From Salinimicrobium terrae DSM 17865 (GTDB taxonomy: Bacteria; Bacteroidota; Bacteroidia; Flavobacteriales; Flavobacteriaceae): a stretch of DNA of 64,000 bases. The DNA lies in NCBI RefSeq assembly GCF_000424665.1, contig NZ_AUKI01000011.1:558001-622000 (forward strand), read 5' to 3'. A program made the translations under genes and the position numbers. A model generated the notes under the pieces. It searched no databases. It had not been told where the DNA came from and saw nothing but the letters and a program-made list of their open reading frames with translations. Positions 23,738 to 32,568 of the stretch are shown here, one piece after another. Position 1 is the first letter of the stretch; each line of letters opens with the position of its first letter.

Positions 23738-25285
23738 TTAATCTTCTATCTTGAAATAATCGAAATCTACATAACCACCCGCTTCTTTTGTAGCAAAATT
23801 GAACAGCGCAAACCTGTATCCCATAAAGTGCGGCAGCGTGTATGACATCTTAAGCGCATTGCCTATTGCCTTCCAGTTTTCACCATCAAGGCTGTAATAG
23901 AATCTTCCAGTATCTTTTCTGTCTTTAAAATCCCCGACTGCCTTAAGATAAAGCTCCTCTTGATCCAGAGGGATGCTTTCCACCTCTACGGGTGCTTCGG
24001 AAGTTCCATTGACCATGATAATATGTTTCTTATTATTTGTCATTTTAGCCCCTACAAATCCGTAATTCTTCTGAAGCAATCCAAGCCCGGCATAGTCCCC
24101 TTCCTTCATGCCTGAAAGGTCTATTTTAGTAATCCCCGAACTCTCCGGACCAATAGTTCTTTGGGTAAGCGTGTTTCTGGTATCTAAAAATGAAGTATCT
24201 ACTCTGTCAGTAGTCAATCTCAGATAGCCTTTGCGGTCCTTCACAGACCAATATTCATTCTGCGGATTGTGGTTCCACTGCCAGACCAAAGGCAAATCCC
24301 TGTCACCTGATTTTCTACTAAAATCGTCTGACGCAACAATTCCAGGAAATAATCCTTCACTCGGTGGTAGATCGAGAGTCTCAGGCACCTTGCCATTTTC
24401 ACCCAAAATCGGCCATCCATCTTGCCATTTTACAGGAACCAGATATGGAATTCGCCCTACTGCGCCATAATCCCGAAAAAGGTATGCGTACCAATCCCCT
24501 TCCGGCGTATCGATTAAACCACCCTGGGCTACCCCTTTATCCTGAAAAGCGAGCTTTCCTTCGTAAGGTCCGGTGATTTTATCGGCCCGATGAATAATGA
24601 CAGTTCTCATCCCATCCCGAGGCCAGGCAATATTGAAAAGATAATATTTGCCTTTAGCTTTGAATATTTGTGATCCTTCCGCAGGTAAGATAAAATCAGA
24701 GCCAATTGGATCGGTCGCATTTTTTATCAAAACTCGTTCTGTACCCTCCTTTACACCCGAAAGATCATCTTTAAGCTCTACCAAATTTAATTTACCTCCA
24801 CCCCAAATGAGGTAAGTCTTTCCGTCGTCATCGAAAAACAAGGTATTATCGTGAAGAGAGGGTGAAAAAGAAATCTCTTCCCAGGAGCCGTTTTCAATAT
24901 CTTTAGTCTTAAAAATATATGTTTTTCCTGTTGTGCTTGCAAAGGTCGAAACGTAAAAAGTATCATTATGATAACGGAGACTACTCGCCCAGGATCCGGC
25001 ACCATATGCGTTTTTTCCATTTTCTAAATTTAGCGCATCAACATCCCCCAGAGTATCGTAAGCATAATTCACTATTTCCCAGTTCACCAGATCTTTAGAT
25101 TTCATAATAGGAACCCCGGGACTCATATGCATCGTGGTGCTGCTCATATAATAGGTGTCATCAACCCTAATCATGGAAGCATCGGGAACATCGGCGTGAA
25201 TTATAGGATTACGTGCCTTCTCTTGCGCTGAAGCGACCTCCCCTAAAATCAGGCTTAACATTATAAAAAGTAAATCTCCTTTCAT
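23738..25285 (-). CDS. GH43 (GH43_12-like) with beta-sandwich C-terminus, exported
   Basis: 515 residues with signal peptide ending GEVASAQ. The propeller starts NPIIHADVPDASMIRVDD; the base Asp is in VPDASM, FDDDGKTYLIWGG follows, and the acid Glu is in LPAEGSQIFKAKG. Residues ~320-515 are a concanavalin A-like sandwich ending YVDFDYFKIED, the extra domain of beta-xylosidase/arabinofuranosidase GH43 subfamilies such as 10-12. It differs clearly from the two other GH43 proteins in the cluster, so the three likely have separate linkages. Confidence 0.92.
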   Translation of the reverse strand: MKGDLLFIMLSLILGEVASAQEKARNPIIHADVPDASMIRVDDTYYMSSTTMHMSPGVPIMKSKDLVNWEIVNYAYDTLGDVDALNLENGKNAYGAGSWASSLRYHNDTFYVSTFASTTGKTYIFKTKDIENGSWEEISFSPSLHDNTLFFDDDGKTYLIWGGGKLNLVELKDDLSGVKEGTERVLIKNATDPIGSDFILPAEGSQIFKAKGKYYLFNIAWPRDGMRTVIIHRADKITGPYEGKLAFQDKGVAQGGLIDTPEGDWYAYLFRDYGAVGRIPYLVPVKWQDGWPILGENGKVPETLDLPPSEGLFPGIVASDDFSRKSGDRDLPLVWQWNHNPQNEYWSVKDRKGYLRLTTDRVDTSFLDTRNTLTQRTIGPESSGITKIDLSGMKEGDYAGLGLLQKNYGFVGAKMTNNKKHIIMVNGTSEAPVEVESIPLDQEELYLKAVGDFKDRKDTGRFYYSLDGENWKAIGNALKMSYTLPHFMGYRFALFNFATKEAGGYVDFDYFKIED

Positions 25286-25312
25286 AAAAGCGCGTATAAA
25301 AAATACTTTGTC

Positions 25313-27247
25313 CTAATTCGTAATTACAAATCCACCCTGAGGCTGAATAGTTACTTCAAACTTTCCGTTTTTTCGATTAATTTCTTTTTTATCAGATTTT
25401 CCTTTTCGGGTATCATTGATTATTCTAAAATCGGTGCCTTCCATCTGTGGCAGGGAAAAACTTAACTTACGCGGTTCTTCCGATGCATTGATTCCGGCGA
25501 TATACCATTGCTTCTTGTGTCTTCTCGCTATTACGCTGTACTCTCCCGGATAGCCATCAATAAATATTGTTTCATCCCAGGTGGTAGGGACATTTTTCAT
25601 AAAATCTATGGCAAATTCAGGGGCGTCTTCAAGGTTATTAGGCGTTAGAGCAAAGAATTGCACCGGCGTCTGAAATAAGACTGCCGTTGCCAGTTGAAAG
25701 GCATCAGATGTTCTTCTAACATTTCCGCCGTCATTGTTTCTATTGTACCTTTCGTTTAGAACGGTACCTCCATAATCCATACTTCCAACTGTGTTTCTAA
25801 TAAAAGAATGAATTGCAGCGCTTCGGGCTTCCTGATCGTTTGCATGCTGACTAAACATCAGGTTTTCTGAAGCAAGAACTGCTTCAGTGCTTATAAAATT
25901 CGGATACATAATTTCCCAGCCTCTTGGTAAAGTAGCACCGTGAAAGATCATCATCAATCCGTGGTCATTGGCATCGGACATAATATCCTCGTAAAGCTGA
26001 ATGGTCTCCTGTTTATCACCACCCATAAAGTCAACTTTTAAGCCCTTTACCCCGTTCTCCTGCAACCACTTCATTTCTTTTTTGCGGGTAATAGCCCTGT
26101 GCATTTTATGCCTGGGCGTCATTGGCGCATCATTGGCTACTCCATTGGAGTTATACCACAAAAACACATCAACGTTTTTACTTTTTGCGTAATCAATTAG
26201 CTCTTCCATTCTGTCGTACCCGATATTCTGATCCCAAAGCGCATCTATAAGAATGTATTCATAACCCATTTCTGCAGCGAAATCTATGTACGTCACCTGG
26301 TCGTCATAATTCATACTTGCATCCTGCCACATAATCCAGCTCCAAACGCCGCGGCCAAAGTCATAATCCTGAGAAGCTTCATAAAGTGGCTCCACAACAT
26401 CAAAAGGAATAGTAGTTTCTACAATTGGTTTTAAGGTCTCTCCCAGGGTGATAGTTCGCCAGGGTGTACTAAACGGAAGGGAAATGGCCGCTCCTGTACT
26501 TCCAAAATCGTTATTTTCGGTACTATCGGGAAAGGCGATCGTGTATTCCCCCTCTTCATCAGGATCACTTAAATGGGACGCGACGTAAGTTCCGTCCACT
26601 CCTGTTTCGGAAAGCAGGACCCAGTGATCTTCAGTTTTAAACAGGCCCGGAAAGGTAAAGCCCATATTATGAGCTGAAGCTTTGTTAATATCCTGGTCTA
26701 AATAATAGCCCTCCTCATAACTCGGCTTAGTCCGCTGAAAACCTACCATAGACTTGGACTGAGGTGTTAAAAAGCTTTTTGCAGTTTCCGGAAACTTAAA
26801 TCCTGTAAATTCTTTCGTAACCACGTGAGCTATGGTGTCGCTGTATTTATGAAGATGGTACCTAAAAGCAATATCATTATTACTTACCCAGAAAATTATA
26901 TCTATTTTTTGCCCTTTTTGATTGGTAAAAGTGGCACTTAATTCCCGGGCTTTATAATTTATTTCTGAATCTTTCAGCTTTTTCGATTCATAACTCTTTT
27001 CTACGGAAGTGGTTCTACTTCCTTCAAAGTTTAAAGCTTCGGAATAATCTGAAATATTTGTTTTCAGTCCTAAGCTGGATTTTTCCAACACAACTTCGTT
27101 GTTATATAGCACTGAATAAGCTGGTCTTCCTTCTTCCAGGTGAATCTTCACCTTTACAGCTTCATTGGGACTGCTTATCGTCGCTTCTTGTGCAACAGAG
27201 AAATTACATACAGCCATTAAACCAATAAGTAAAACGATAGCTTTCAT
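25313..27247 (-). CDS. GH97 alpha-glycosidase, retaining (alpha-galactosidase-like)
   Basis: 644 residues with signal peptide ending CNFSVAQ. An N-terminal beta-sandwich (EATISSPNEAVKVKI...) leads into a TIM barrel with WSWIMWQDASMNYDDQ and GLKVDFMGGDKQE. D406 in KVDFMGG matches the Asp nucleophile of retaining GH97b enzymes such as BtGal97b, rather than the inverting glucosidase branch. Predicted role: removal of alpha-galactosyl (or other alpha-linked) residues. It is the first gene of the - strand cluster, next to the divergent regulator, and so lies closest to the probable main promoter. Confidence 0.92.
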   Translation of the reverse strand: MKAIVLLIGLMAVCNFSVAQEATISSPNEAVKVKIHLEEGRPAYSVLYNNEVVLEKSSLGLKTNISDYSEALNFEGSRTTSVEKSYESKKLKDSEINYKARELSATFTNQKGQKIDIIFWVSNNDIAFRYHLHKYSDTIAHVVTKEFTGFKFPETAKSFLTPQSKSMVGFQRTKPSYEEGYYLDQDINKASAHNMGFTFPGLFKTEDHWVLLSETGVDGTYVASHLSDPDEEGEYTIAFPDSTENNDFGSTGAAISLPFSTPWRTITLGETLKPIVETTIPFDVVEPLYEASQDYDFGRGVWSWIMWQDASMNYDDQVTYIDFAAEMGYEYILIDALWDQNIGYDRMEELIDYAKSKNVDVFLWYNSNGVANDAPMTPRHKMHRAITRKKEMKWLQENGVKGLKVDFMGGDKQETIQLYEDIMSDANDHGLMMIFHGATLPRGWEIMYPNFISTEAVLASENLMFSQHANDQEARSAAIHSFIRNTVGSMDYGGTVLNERYNRNNDGGNVRRTSDAFQLATAVLFQTPVQFFALTPNNLEDAPEFAIDFMKNVPTTWDETIFIDGYPGEYSVIARRHKKQWYIAGINASEEPRKLSFSLPQMEGTDFRIINDTRKGKSDKKEINRKNGKFEVTIQPQGGFVITN

Positions 27248-27597
27248 TACACATTTAAATTTTCATATAGCTCTAATTTGATGGAGCTAATTCTTTAAGC
27301 TCCCGTACCACCGCTCTGCCTGCACTTTCACGCCAATTAATTTAGGACCATCTGTTCTTCCCCGTCACGTGCTGATTGTCTCCCAGAGACATAACCCAAC
27401 ACTTTTAAGGCGCAAACGATTTCGTCTTTAAAAATCCTGGCTTTATCTCAAAGGCTATAAATAATAAGTGTCAAAAATACATTTCCAAAATAATAAAAGT
27501 TTAATTAGATTTGCAAATAAATTTTCACAAATTCTTAACCAGATTTGTTTGTTTTCTTGAATTTTTAATTTATTAATCTTTAATACAGCCTTATTTA
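27248..27597. promoter_or_regulatory. Divergent regulatory region between the GH97-led cluster and araR
   Basis: 350 bp without a gene. On the - strand a TATTTTTG box (27479-27472, form TAnnTTTG) could serve the cluster; on the + strand TAGATTTG (27506-27513) could serve the regulator. Neither has a convincing -33 box. Close to the GH97 start the - strand leader carries three alternating arms GAGCT/AGCTC/GAGCT (27302-27298, 27288-27284, 27273-27269) that allow two mutually exclusive hairpins. Other dyads are CACGTG at 27366-27371 and ACGATTTCGT at 27416-27425, the latter a possible operator. Assignments are from inspection only. Confidence 0.4.
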
Positions 27598-28287
27598 ATG
27601 ATCTATAACTACGAATCTGAAGACAAAGTTCTATTGGCTGTAGATTGTATAATTTTCGGCTTTGATGCTGAAGAATTAAAAATCCTCCTCATCAAGCGGG
27701 ATTTTGAACCCGAAAAGGGAAAATGGTCCTTAATGGGAGGATTCCTTAAAAACCACGAAGCTCTGGATGATGCTGCCAATCGAATCCTGCTTCACCTCAC
27801 AGGAATCAATAATGTGTATATGGAGCAGTTATATTCATTTAGTAAAATAGATCGGGATCCGGGACAGAGAACACTATCAGTGGCCTATTACGCTTTGATC
27901 AAAATTGAAGATCACAACGAAGAACTAAACCAACAATATGCAGCCGAATGGTTTTCTGTTTCAGAAGCTCCTTCTTTGATTTTCGACCACAATATTATGG
28001 TGAGCCGAGCCATAAACAGATTGAGATACAGAGCTTCCACAGAACCAATAGGTTTTGAATTACTCCCCAAGAAGTTCACCATGAGGCAACTACAGAAGCT
28101 ATACGAAGCAATCCTGGATGAAAAATTAGACAAAAGAAATTTTATTAATAAGATCAATGGACTGGATATTCTTATCAAGCTCGATGAAAAAGATAAAAGC
28201 TCTTCACGAAAAGGTTCTTTTCTATATATGTTTGATGAAGAAAAATATTCGAACAAGCTCGAGCAGGGATTTTCCTTTAAACTGTAG
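27598..28287 (+). CDS. araR: AraR-type transcriptional regulator with Nudix sensor domain
   Basis: 229 residues. Residues ~5-150 are a Nudix-like domain (VDCIIFGFDAEELKILLIKR, GKWSLMGGFLKNHEALDDA), and ~155-229 a winged helix (LPKKFTMRQLQKLYEAIL). The Nudix box keeps the first Gly and Glu and an Arg but lacks the catalytic Glu pair (RILLHLTGI instead of REL.EE.GI), so hydrolysis is not expected. This matches the NrtR/AraR group; Bacteroides AraR is an arabinose-responsive repressor of this build. It faces the arabinose cluster, so it most likely controls it with L-arabinose as effector. Confidence 0.88.
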   Translation: MIYNYESEDKVLLAVDCIIFGFDAEELKILLIKRDFEPEKGKWSLMGGFLKNHEALDDAANRILLHLTGINNVYMEQLYSFSKIDRDPGQRTLSVAYYALIKIEDHNEELNQQYAAEWFSVSEAPSLIFDHNIMVSRAINRLRYRASTEPIGFELLPKKFTMRQLQKLYEAILDEKLDKRNFINKINGLDILIKLDEKDKSSSRKGSFLYMFDEEKYSNKLEQGFSFKL

Positions 28288-28300
28288 GAAATATAGTTCT

Positions 28301-28319
28301 TCAAAAATGGCATTTTTTG
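28301..28319. repeat. Palindromic motif, exact core, intergenic
   Basis: TCAAAAATGGCATTTTTTG, containing the exact core AAAAATGGCATTTTT (28303-28317), directly after araR. Confidence 0.6.
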
Positions 28320-28369
28320 CCCGGTATTATATTTAAAATCCTATTTTGCCTTTGATTAACAGAGGCATC

Positions 28370-29122
28370 GTGAAGTACTTCTTTCTATTCTTTTTTTCAT
28401 TTTTATTTATTAATCTTCAGGCACAGGAAAGATCTTTGGTGCAGGGCATTGTGAAAAGCCAGAAGACTCTGCTGAAAAATGTTCACATTAAAAATGTTTC
28501 TTCAGGAAAATATTCTGTTTCAGGTGAAAACGGAGCTTTTCAGCTAAACATTAAACCAGGTGACACATTAGTTTTATCCCATGTGGGGATGGAAGATCTT
28601 ATCACATTCCTTAAAACAGAAGATCTAAAGGAATTTCCTATTCTTTTTGAAATGACTGAAAGTTCAATGGAACTTAAAGAAGTGGTAGTAAATGAAACTT
28701 CAGAAATTAATGCAGTTAGTCTTGGAATCATTCCGAAGAAAATTGAAAAGCTATCCATGAATGAAAGACGGCTGAGAACTGCCGGGGATTTTAAACCTAT
28801 CCATCTATTGGGCATCCTGGGAGGATCGCTCGAAATTGATCCCATATTGAACGCAATCAATGGAAGAACTAAAAAATTGAAACGAAACATCAAGATTGAA
28901 GAAGAACGTAAAAGGGTGGCTTTTTTCCAGATACATTACCAAACCTATATGGAAGAAACAATGGAATTGACTCAGCAGGAGTCAGCCTTACTCATTGATT
29001 TCATGCTGGAGAGAAAAGAATTACTACGCATTCTGGAAGTGAACAATGATGCTCAAATCAAGCTTTTTCTTCATGATTCCTGGTTTAAACTGAACGAGAA
29101 GATCACGGGTTCTTCCCCATAG
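28370..29122 (+). CDS. Exported protein with carboxypeptidase regulatory-like domain
   Basis: 250 residues from a GTG at 28370 (VKYFFLFFFS), chosen because AGAGG lies just upstream and it gives a clean signal peptide ending INLQAQ; a TTG at 28346 adds an unlikely leader. Residues ~20-100 resemble the carboxypeptidase D regulatory-like fold seen at the start of TonB-dependent proteins (VQGIVKSQ, SGENGAFQLNIKPGDTLVLSHVG). The rest is helical with no family I recognise. Such proteins are common in flavobacteria with unknown role. It is followed by a strong terminator and has no clear link to its neighbours. Confidence 0.7.
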   Translation: MKYFFLFFFSFLFINLQAQERSLVQGIVKSQKTLLKNVHIKNVSSGKYSVSGENGAFQLNIKPGDTLVLSHVGMEDLITFLKTEDLKEFPILFEMTESSMELKEVVVNETSEINAVSLGIIPKKIEKLSMNERRLRTAGDFKPIHLLGILGGSLEIDPILNAINGRTKKLKRNIKIEEERKRVAFFQIHYQTYMEETMELTQQESALLIDFMLERKELLRILEVNNDAQIKLFLHDSWFKLNEKITGSSP

Positions 29123-29154
29123 GACCTTTCAGCCAATTCTTAAATATACTGTAG

Positions 29155-29182
29155 AACTCTTCATTTCTGAAGAGTTTTTTTG
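29155..29182 (+). terminator. Rho-independent terminator
   Basis: 9-bp stem AACTCTTCA / TGAAGAGTT with a 4-nt loop TTTC and a long T run, 32 bp after the preceding stop. Confidence 0.88.
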
Positions 29183-29241
29183 TGCTTTTCCAATTATTTT
29201 GGGAGAGCTGCTCAATAGAAAGAAATTTATTTTTTATTTAC

Positions 29242-29273
29242 TATGCGTGCATAATATAATTTTCTTAACTTTG
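29242..29273 (+). promoter_or_regulatory. Promoter and possible MarR operator upstream of marR-fadNAE
   Basis: TAACTTTG at 29266-29273 matches the Bacteroidota -7 box TAnnTTTG and ends 7 bp before the ATG, implying a very short leader. Upstream, TATGCGTGCATA (29242-29253) is a dyad with 5-bp arms placed where a -33 box would be, a natural site for autorepression by the MarR protein. Both calls are by eye. Confidence 0.45.
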
Positions 29274-29280
29274 AGATTCT

Positions 29281-29718
29281 ATGAAAGAAAAAACCATTGA
29301 TTATGTCCTGCGCGCTACCTGGATATCTATTTCGAAGATGTATAATGAGGAGGCAGGTAAAGAAGGAAGTACAATGGCTACGGGCTTCGCCCTTTTAAGT
29401 ATTGATCCGGAAAATGGCACCCCCTCCACTTCATTGGGTCCAAAAATGGGAATGGAAGCGACCAGTTTGTCGCGCACCCTTAAAACTATGGAAGATAAAG
29501 GCCTTATAACCCGGAAGAAAAATCCGGTTGATGGCCGAAGTGTACTTATCTGTCTTACCGACTTTGGAAAGGAGATGAGAGACTATTCTAAAAAGGTGGT
29601 TTTAACCTTTGATGAAGCTGTAAGAAGGGAAATTCCGCAGGAGGATCTGGATAAGTTTCTTGAAGTCGCCTCCAGGATTATGGACCTTATTGCGTCCAGA
29701 AAAATTTATAATGAATAA
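29281..29718 (+). CDS. MarR family transcriptional regulator
   Basis: 145 residues, typical for MarR. The winged-helix core is seen in LGPKMGMEATSLSRTLKTMEDKGLITRKKNPVDGRSVLICLTDFG, with recognition helix SLSRTLKTME and the DGR wing. Helices at both ends would form the dimer. It lies 38 bp upstream of the beta-oxidation genes in the same direction, so it is probably the first gene of that operon and likely represses it in response to an acyl-CoA or fatty acid (inferred from position). Confidence 0.9.
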   Translation: MKEKTIDYVLRATWISISKMYNEEAGKEGSTMATGFALLSIDPENGTPSTSLGPKMGMEATSLSRTLKTMEDKGLITRKKNPVDGRSVLICLTDFGKEMRDYSKKVVLTFDEAVRREIPQEDLDKFLEVASRIMDLIASRKIYNE

Positions 29719-29756
29719 TAAAGGTCACCACGGTGATCGTCAAAATTTATATTAAC

Positions 29757-32162
29757 ATGAAAAGACGAATTAACAAGGTTGCAATAATAGGCTCGGGTAT
29801 TATGGGCAGCGGGATTGCATGTCACTTTGCCAATATTGGGGTAGAGGTTTTGCTGCTGGATATCGTGCCGAGAGAACTAACAGAAAAGGAAAAGAAACAG
29901 GGACTAACTCTGGAAGACGAGCAGGTAAGAAACAGGATTGTGAATACCTCTTTACAGGACGCTCTAAAATCCAAGCCCTCTCCTATTTATCATAAAGACT
30001 TTGCAAATCGTATTGAAACGGGAAACCTGGAAGATGATATTTCTAAAGTATCGGAAGTTGACTGGATCATGGAGGTGGTTGTGGAGCGACTGGAGATCAA
30101 GAAGAAGGTTTTCGATAATCTTGAAAAATACCGCAAACCGGGAACTTTAATCACCTCTAATACTTCAGGGATTCCAATTCAGCAAATGAATGAAGGCCGC
30201 AGCGAAGATTTTCAAAAACATTTCTGCGGAACACATTTCTTTAATCCGCCGCGTTATTTAAGGCTTTTTGAGATCATTCCAGGGCCTGACACTTCCGAAG
30301 AAGTTTTGGAATTCTTGAATGAATACGGAGAAAAATTCCTTGGAAAGAAATCTGTAGTAGCAAAAGATACTCCGGCATTCATTGGAAACAGGATTGGTAC
30401 TTATAGTATTATGAGTCTTTTTCATATGGTGAAGGAACTGGATCTTACTATTGAGGAGGTTGATAAACTTACAGGACCAGTTATAGGAAGACAAAAATCT
30501 GCCACTTTTCGCACCGTAGACCTTGTAGGGCTTGACACTCTAAAACATGTTGCTGAAGGTCTTCACAAAGGAGTTCCTACAGATGAAGAACATGACCTAT
30601 TTGCCATGCCCGACTATATCAATACCATGGTAGAAAATGAATGGTTTGGAAGCAAAAGCGGCCAGGGTTTCTATAAGAAAATAAAGAATGACGACGGTTC
30701 CAGTGAAATCCAATCCCTTGATCTCAACACCTTAGAATACAGGAAGCAGAAAAAAGCAAGTTTCGCTACTCTTGAGCAAACAAAAACTGTCGATAAAGTA
30801 GAAGATCGTTTTAAGATCCTCGTGAATGGAAAAGATAAGGCCGGGGAATTCTACAGGAAGAATTTTGCAGCTATTTTCACTTATGCCTCTAAGCGAATTC
30901 CGGAAATTACAGATGAGCTTTACAAGATCGATGATGCTATGAAAGCCGGATACGGCTGGGAACATGGCCCGTTTGATATTTGGGACGCCATTGGTGTCGA
31001 AAAAGGGATTGAGATCATGAAAGCTGAAGGCAAAGAGCCTGCAGCCTGGGTGAAGGAGATGCTGGAAAAAGAAAACAAAAGTTTCTACACGGTAAAAGAG
31101 GGTAATACCTGGTATTATGATATTCCATCCAGGGAATACAAGAAGATACCGGGACAGGATTCTTTTATAATCCTCGACAACATCAGGGAATCCAAAAAAG
31201 TATTCAGCAACAGCGGAGTGGTAGTAGAAGATCTCGGCGATGGAATATTGAATGTGGAATTCCGCAGTAAGATGAACTCCATTGGCGGTGATGTTCTCGA
31301 CGGACTTAACAAAGCTATTGATCTTGCTGAAAAAGAATATCAGGGGCTCGTCGTTGCAAACACCGGAAAGAATTTTTCAGTTGGAGCCAATATCGGGATG
31401 ATCTTTATGATGGCGGTAGAACAGGAATATGACGAGCTGAACATGGCCATTAAATATTTCCAGGACACCATGATGAGAATGCGCTACTCCTCTATTCCCA
31501 CAGTTGCTGCGCCACATGCAATGACCCTTGGAGGTGGGTGTGAGCTTTCCCTGCACGCAGATAAAGTTGTCGCCGCAGCCGAAACTTATATTGGACTTGT
31601 AGAGTTCGGAGTTGGAGTGATCCCCGGCGGGGGTGGATCTAAAGAGATGACAGTTAGAGCAGCCGATACCTTCCAGAAAGATGATGTGGAATTAAACCGT
31701 CTCCGCGAACATTTCCTTACCATAGGTATGGCAAAAGTGTCAACTTCAGCATATGAAGCTTATGATTTGAATATCCTTCAAAAAGGAAAAGATATTGTGG
31801 TTGTAAATCCGGACCGTCAATTAGCGATTGCAAAACAACACGCTCTGCTAATGGCGCAGAATGGATACACTAAACCTATCATGCGAACCGACATTAAAGT
31901 GCTGGGAAAACAAGCTCTTGGTGCTTTCTATGTAGGAACAGATCAAATGTTCGCTGGAAAATATATAAGCGAACACGACAAGAAGATCGCCAACAAATTA
32001 GCCTACGTTATGGCTGGAGGAGATCTTTCCGAAAACTCTTATGTGAGCGAACAATACTTACTTGACTTAGAAAGAGAAGCATTTTTATCTCTTACCGGAG
32101 AAAGAAAGACCTTGGAAAGGTTGCAGCATATGTTGCAGAAAGGGAAACCTTTAAGAAATTAG
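29757..32162 (+). CDS. fadN: 3-hydroxyacyl-CoA dehydrogenase/enoyl-CoA hydratase
   Basis: 801 residues from the ATG at 29757 (MKRRINKVAIIG); an upstream GTG at 29733 adds 8 codons that do not fit the family. Residues ~1-200 are the NAD-binding domain (IIGSGIMGSGIACHFA, HFFNPPRYLRLFEIIPGP), ~200-430 the dehydrogenase C-domains, and ~500-700 a crotonase fold (NFSVGANIGM, MTLGGGCELSLHAD, GVIPGGGGSKEM). The dehydrogenase-first order matches Bacillus FadN, not E. coli FadB. It catalyses the hydration and oxidation steps of beta-oxidation. Its stop is followed at once by a heptamer repeat array. Confidence 0.95.
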   Translation: MKRRINKVAIIGSGIMGSGIACHFANIGVEVLLLDIVPRELTEKEKKQGLTLEDEQVRNRIVNTSLQDALKSKPSPIYHKDFANRIETGNLEDDISKVSEVDWIMEVVVERLEIKKKVFDNLEKYRKPGTLITSNTSGIPIQQMNEGRSEDFQKHFCGTHFFNPPRYLRLFEIIPGPDTSEEVLEFLNEYGEKFLGKKSVVAKDTPAFIGNRIGTYSIMSLFHMVKELDLTIEEVDKLTGPVIGRQKSATFRTVDLVGLDTLKHVAEGLHKGVPTDEEHDLFAMPDYINTMVENEWFGSKSGQGFYKKIKNDDGSSEIQSLDLNTLEYRKQKKASFATLEQTKTVDKVEDRFKILVNGKDKAGEFYRKNFAAIFTYASKRIPEITDELYKIDDAMKAGYGWEHGPFDIWDAIGVEKGIEIMKAEGKEPAAWVKEMLEKENKSFYTVKEGNTWYYDIPSREYKKIPGQDSFIILDNIRESKKVFSNSGVVVEDLGDGILNVEFRSKMNSIGGDVLDGLNKAIDLAEKEYQGLVVANTGKNFSVGANIGMIFMMAVEQEYDELNMAIKYFQDTMMRMRYSSIPTVAAPHAMTLGGGCELSLHADKVVAAAETYIGLVEFGVGVIPGGGGSKEMTVRAADTFQKDDVELNRLREHFLTIGMAKVSTSAYEAYDLNILQKGKDIVVVNPDRQLAIAKQHALLMAQNGYTKPIMRTDIKVLGKQALGAFYVGTDQMFAGKYISEHDKKIANKLAYVMAGGDLSENSYVSEQYLLDLEREAFLSLTGERKTLERLQHMLQKGKPLRN

Positions 32163-32164
32163 AC

Positions 32165-32192
32165 TTGAGATTTGAGACGTGAGATTTGAGAT
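32165..32192 (+). repeat. Heptamer array, left arm of element A
   Basis: Four in-register 7-bp units TTGAGAT, TTGAGAC, GTGAGAT, TTGAGAT starting 2 bp after the fadN stop. The same unit appears inverted at 32569-32603. Confidence 0.8.
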
Positions 32193-32212
32193 AACTTTAA
32201 ATAAGTAAGAAT

Positions 32213-32566
32213 ATGCACAATTTTCAAAATTTAAAGATCTGGCAAAAAGCAATGGACGTTGCAGAAGAGACATATTTAATTTCTTCTGAATTTCCGAAGG
32301 AAGAGAAGTATGGACTGACGAGTCAGATCAGAAGAAGTGCAGTTTCAATTCCATCGAACATTGCAGAAGGAGCAGGTAGAAATACCGATGGAGAGTTTTG
32401 CAATTTTTGAGGAATTGCCAATGGTTCTTCCAACGAATTATTCACTCAACTCATACTTTCTCACCGTCTAAACCTAATTTCTGAAGATAAAATAAAACAT
32501 CTAATAATGGATTTGATCGAGGTTCAAAAAATGAATTACACTTTCATAAAGAAATTCACGAAATGA
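32213..32566 (+). pseudogene. Four-helix-bundle protein (S23/bAvd-like), interrupted by in-frame TGA
   Basis: An ATG at 32213 opens a frame with FQNLKIWQKAMDVAEETYL and LTSQIRRSAVSIPSNIAEGAG, the unmistakable start of the S23-type four-helix-bundle family. A TGA at 32408-32410 (codon 66) stops it right after EFCNF. The same frame continues without a shift through GIANGSSNELFTQLILSHRL and ends at 32564-32566, giving the expected ~117-residue product if the TGA is read through. This is a single nonsense change, probably recent since no other lesion is seen. The family occurs free in Bacteroidota and within some 23S rRNA insertions. It is bracketed by inverted heptamer arrays. Confidence 0.85.
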
Positions 32567-32568
32567 AG

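Noticed and set aside
27248-27597. Small gene in the araR-GH97 gap
   Set aside because: No frame with a plausible start and protein-like composition; the region is better read as regulatory.
27912-28313. 133-codon frame on the - strand inside araR
   Set aside because: Low-complexity Ser/Leu shadow of the regulator with no recognisable domain.
32408-32410. Selenocysteine reading of the in-frame TGA
   Set aside because: No selenocysteine hairpin was seen and the family has no redox role; a nonsense change is simpler.
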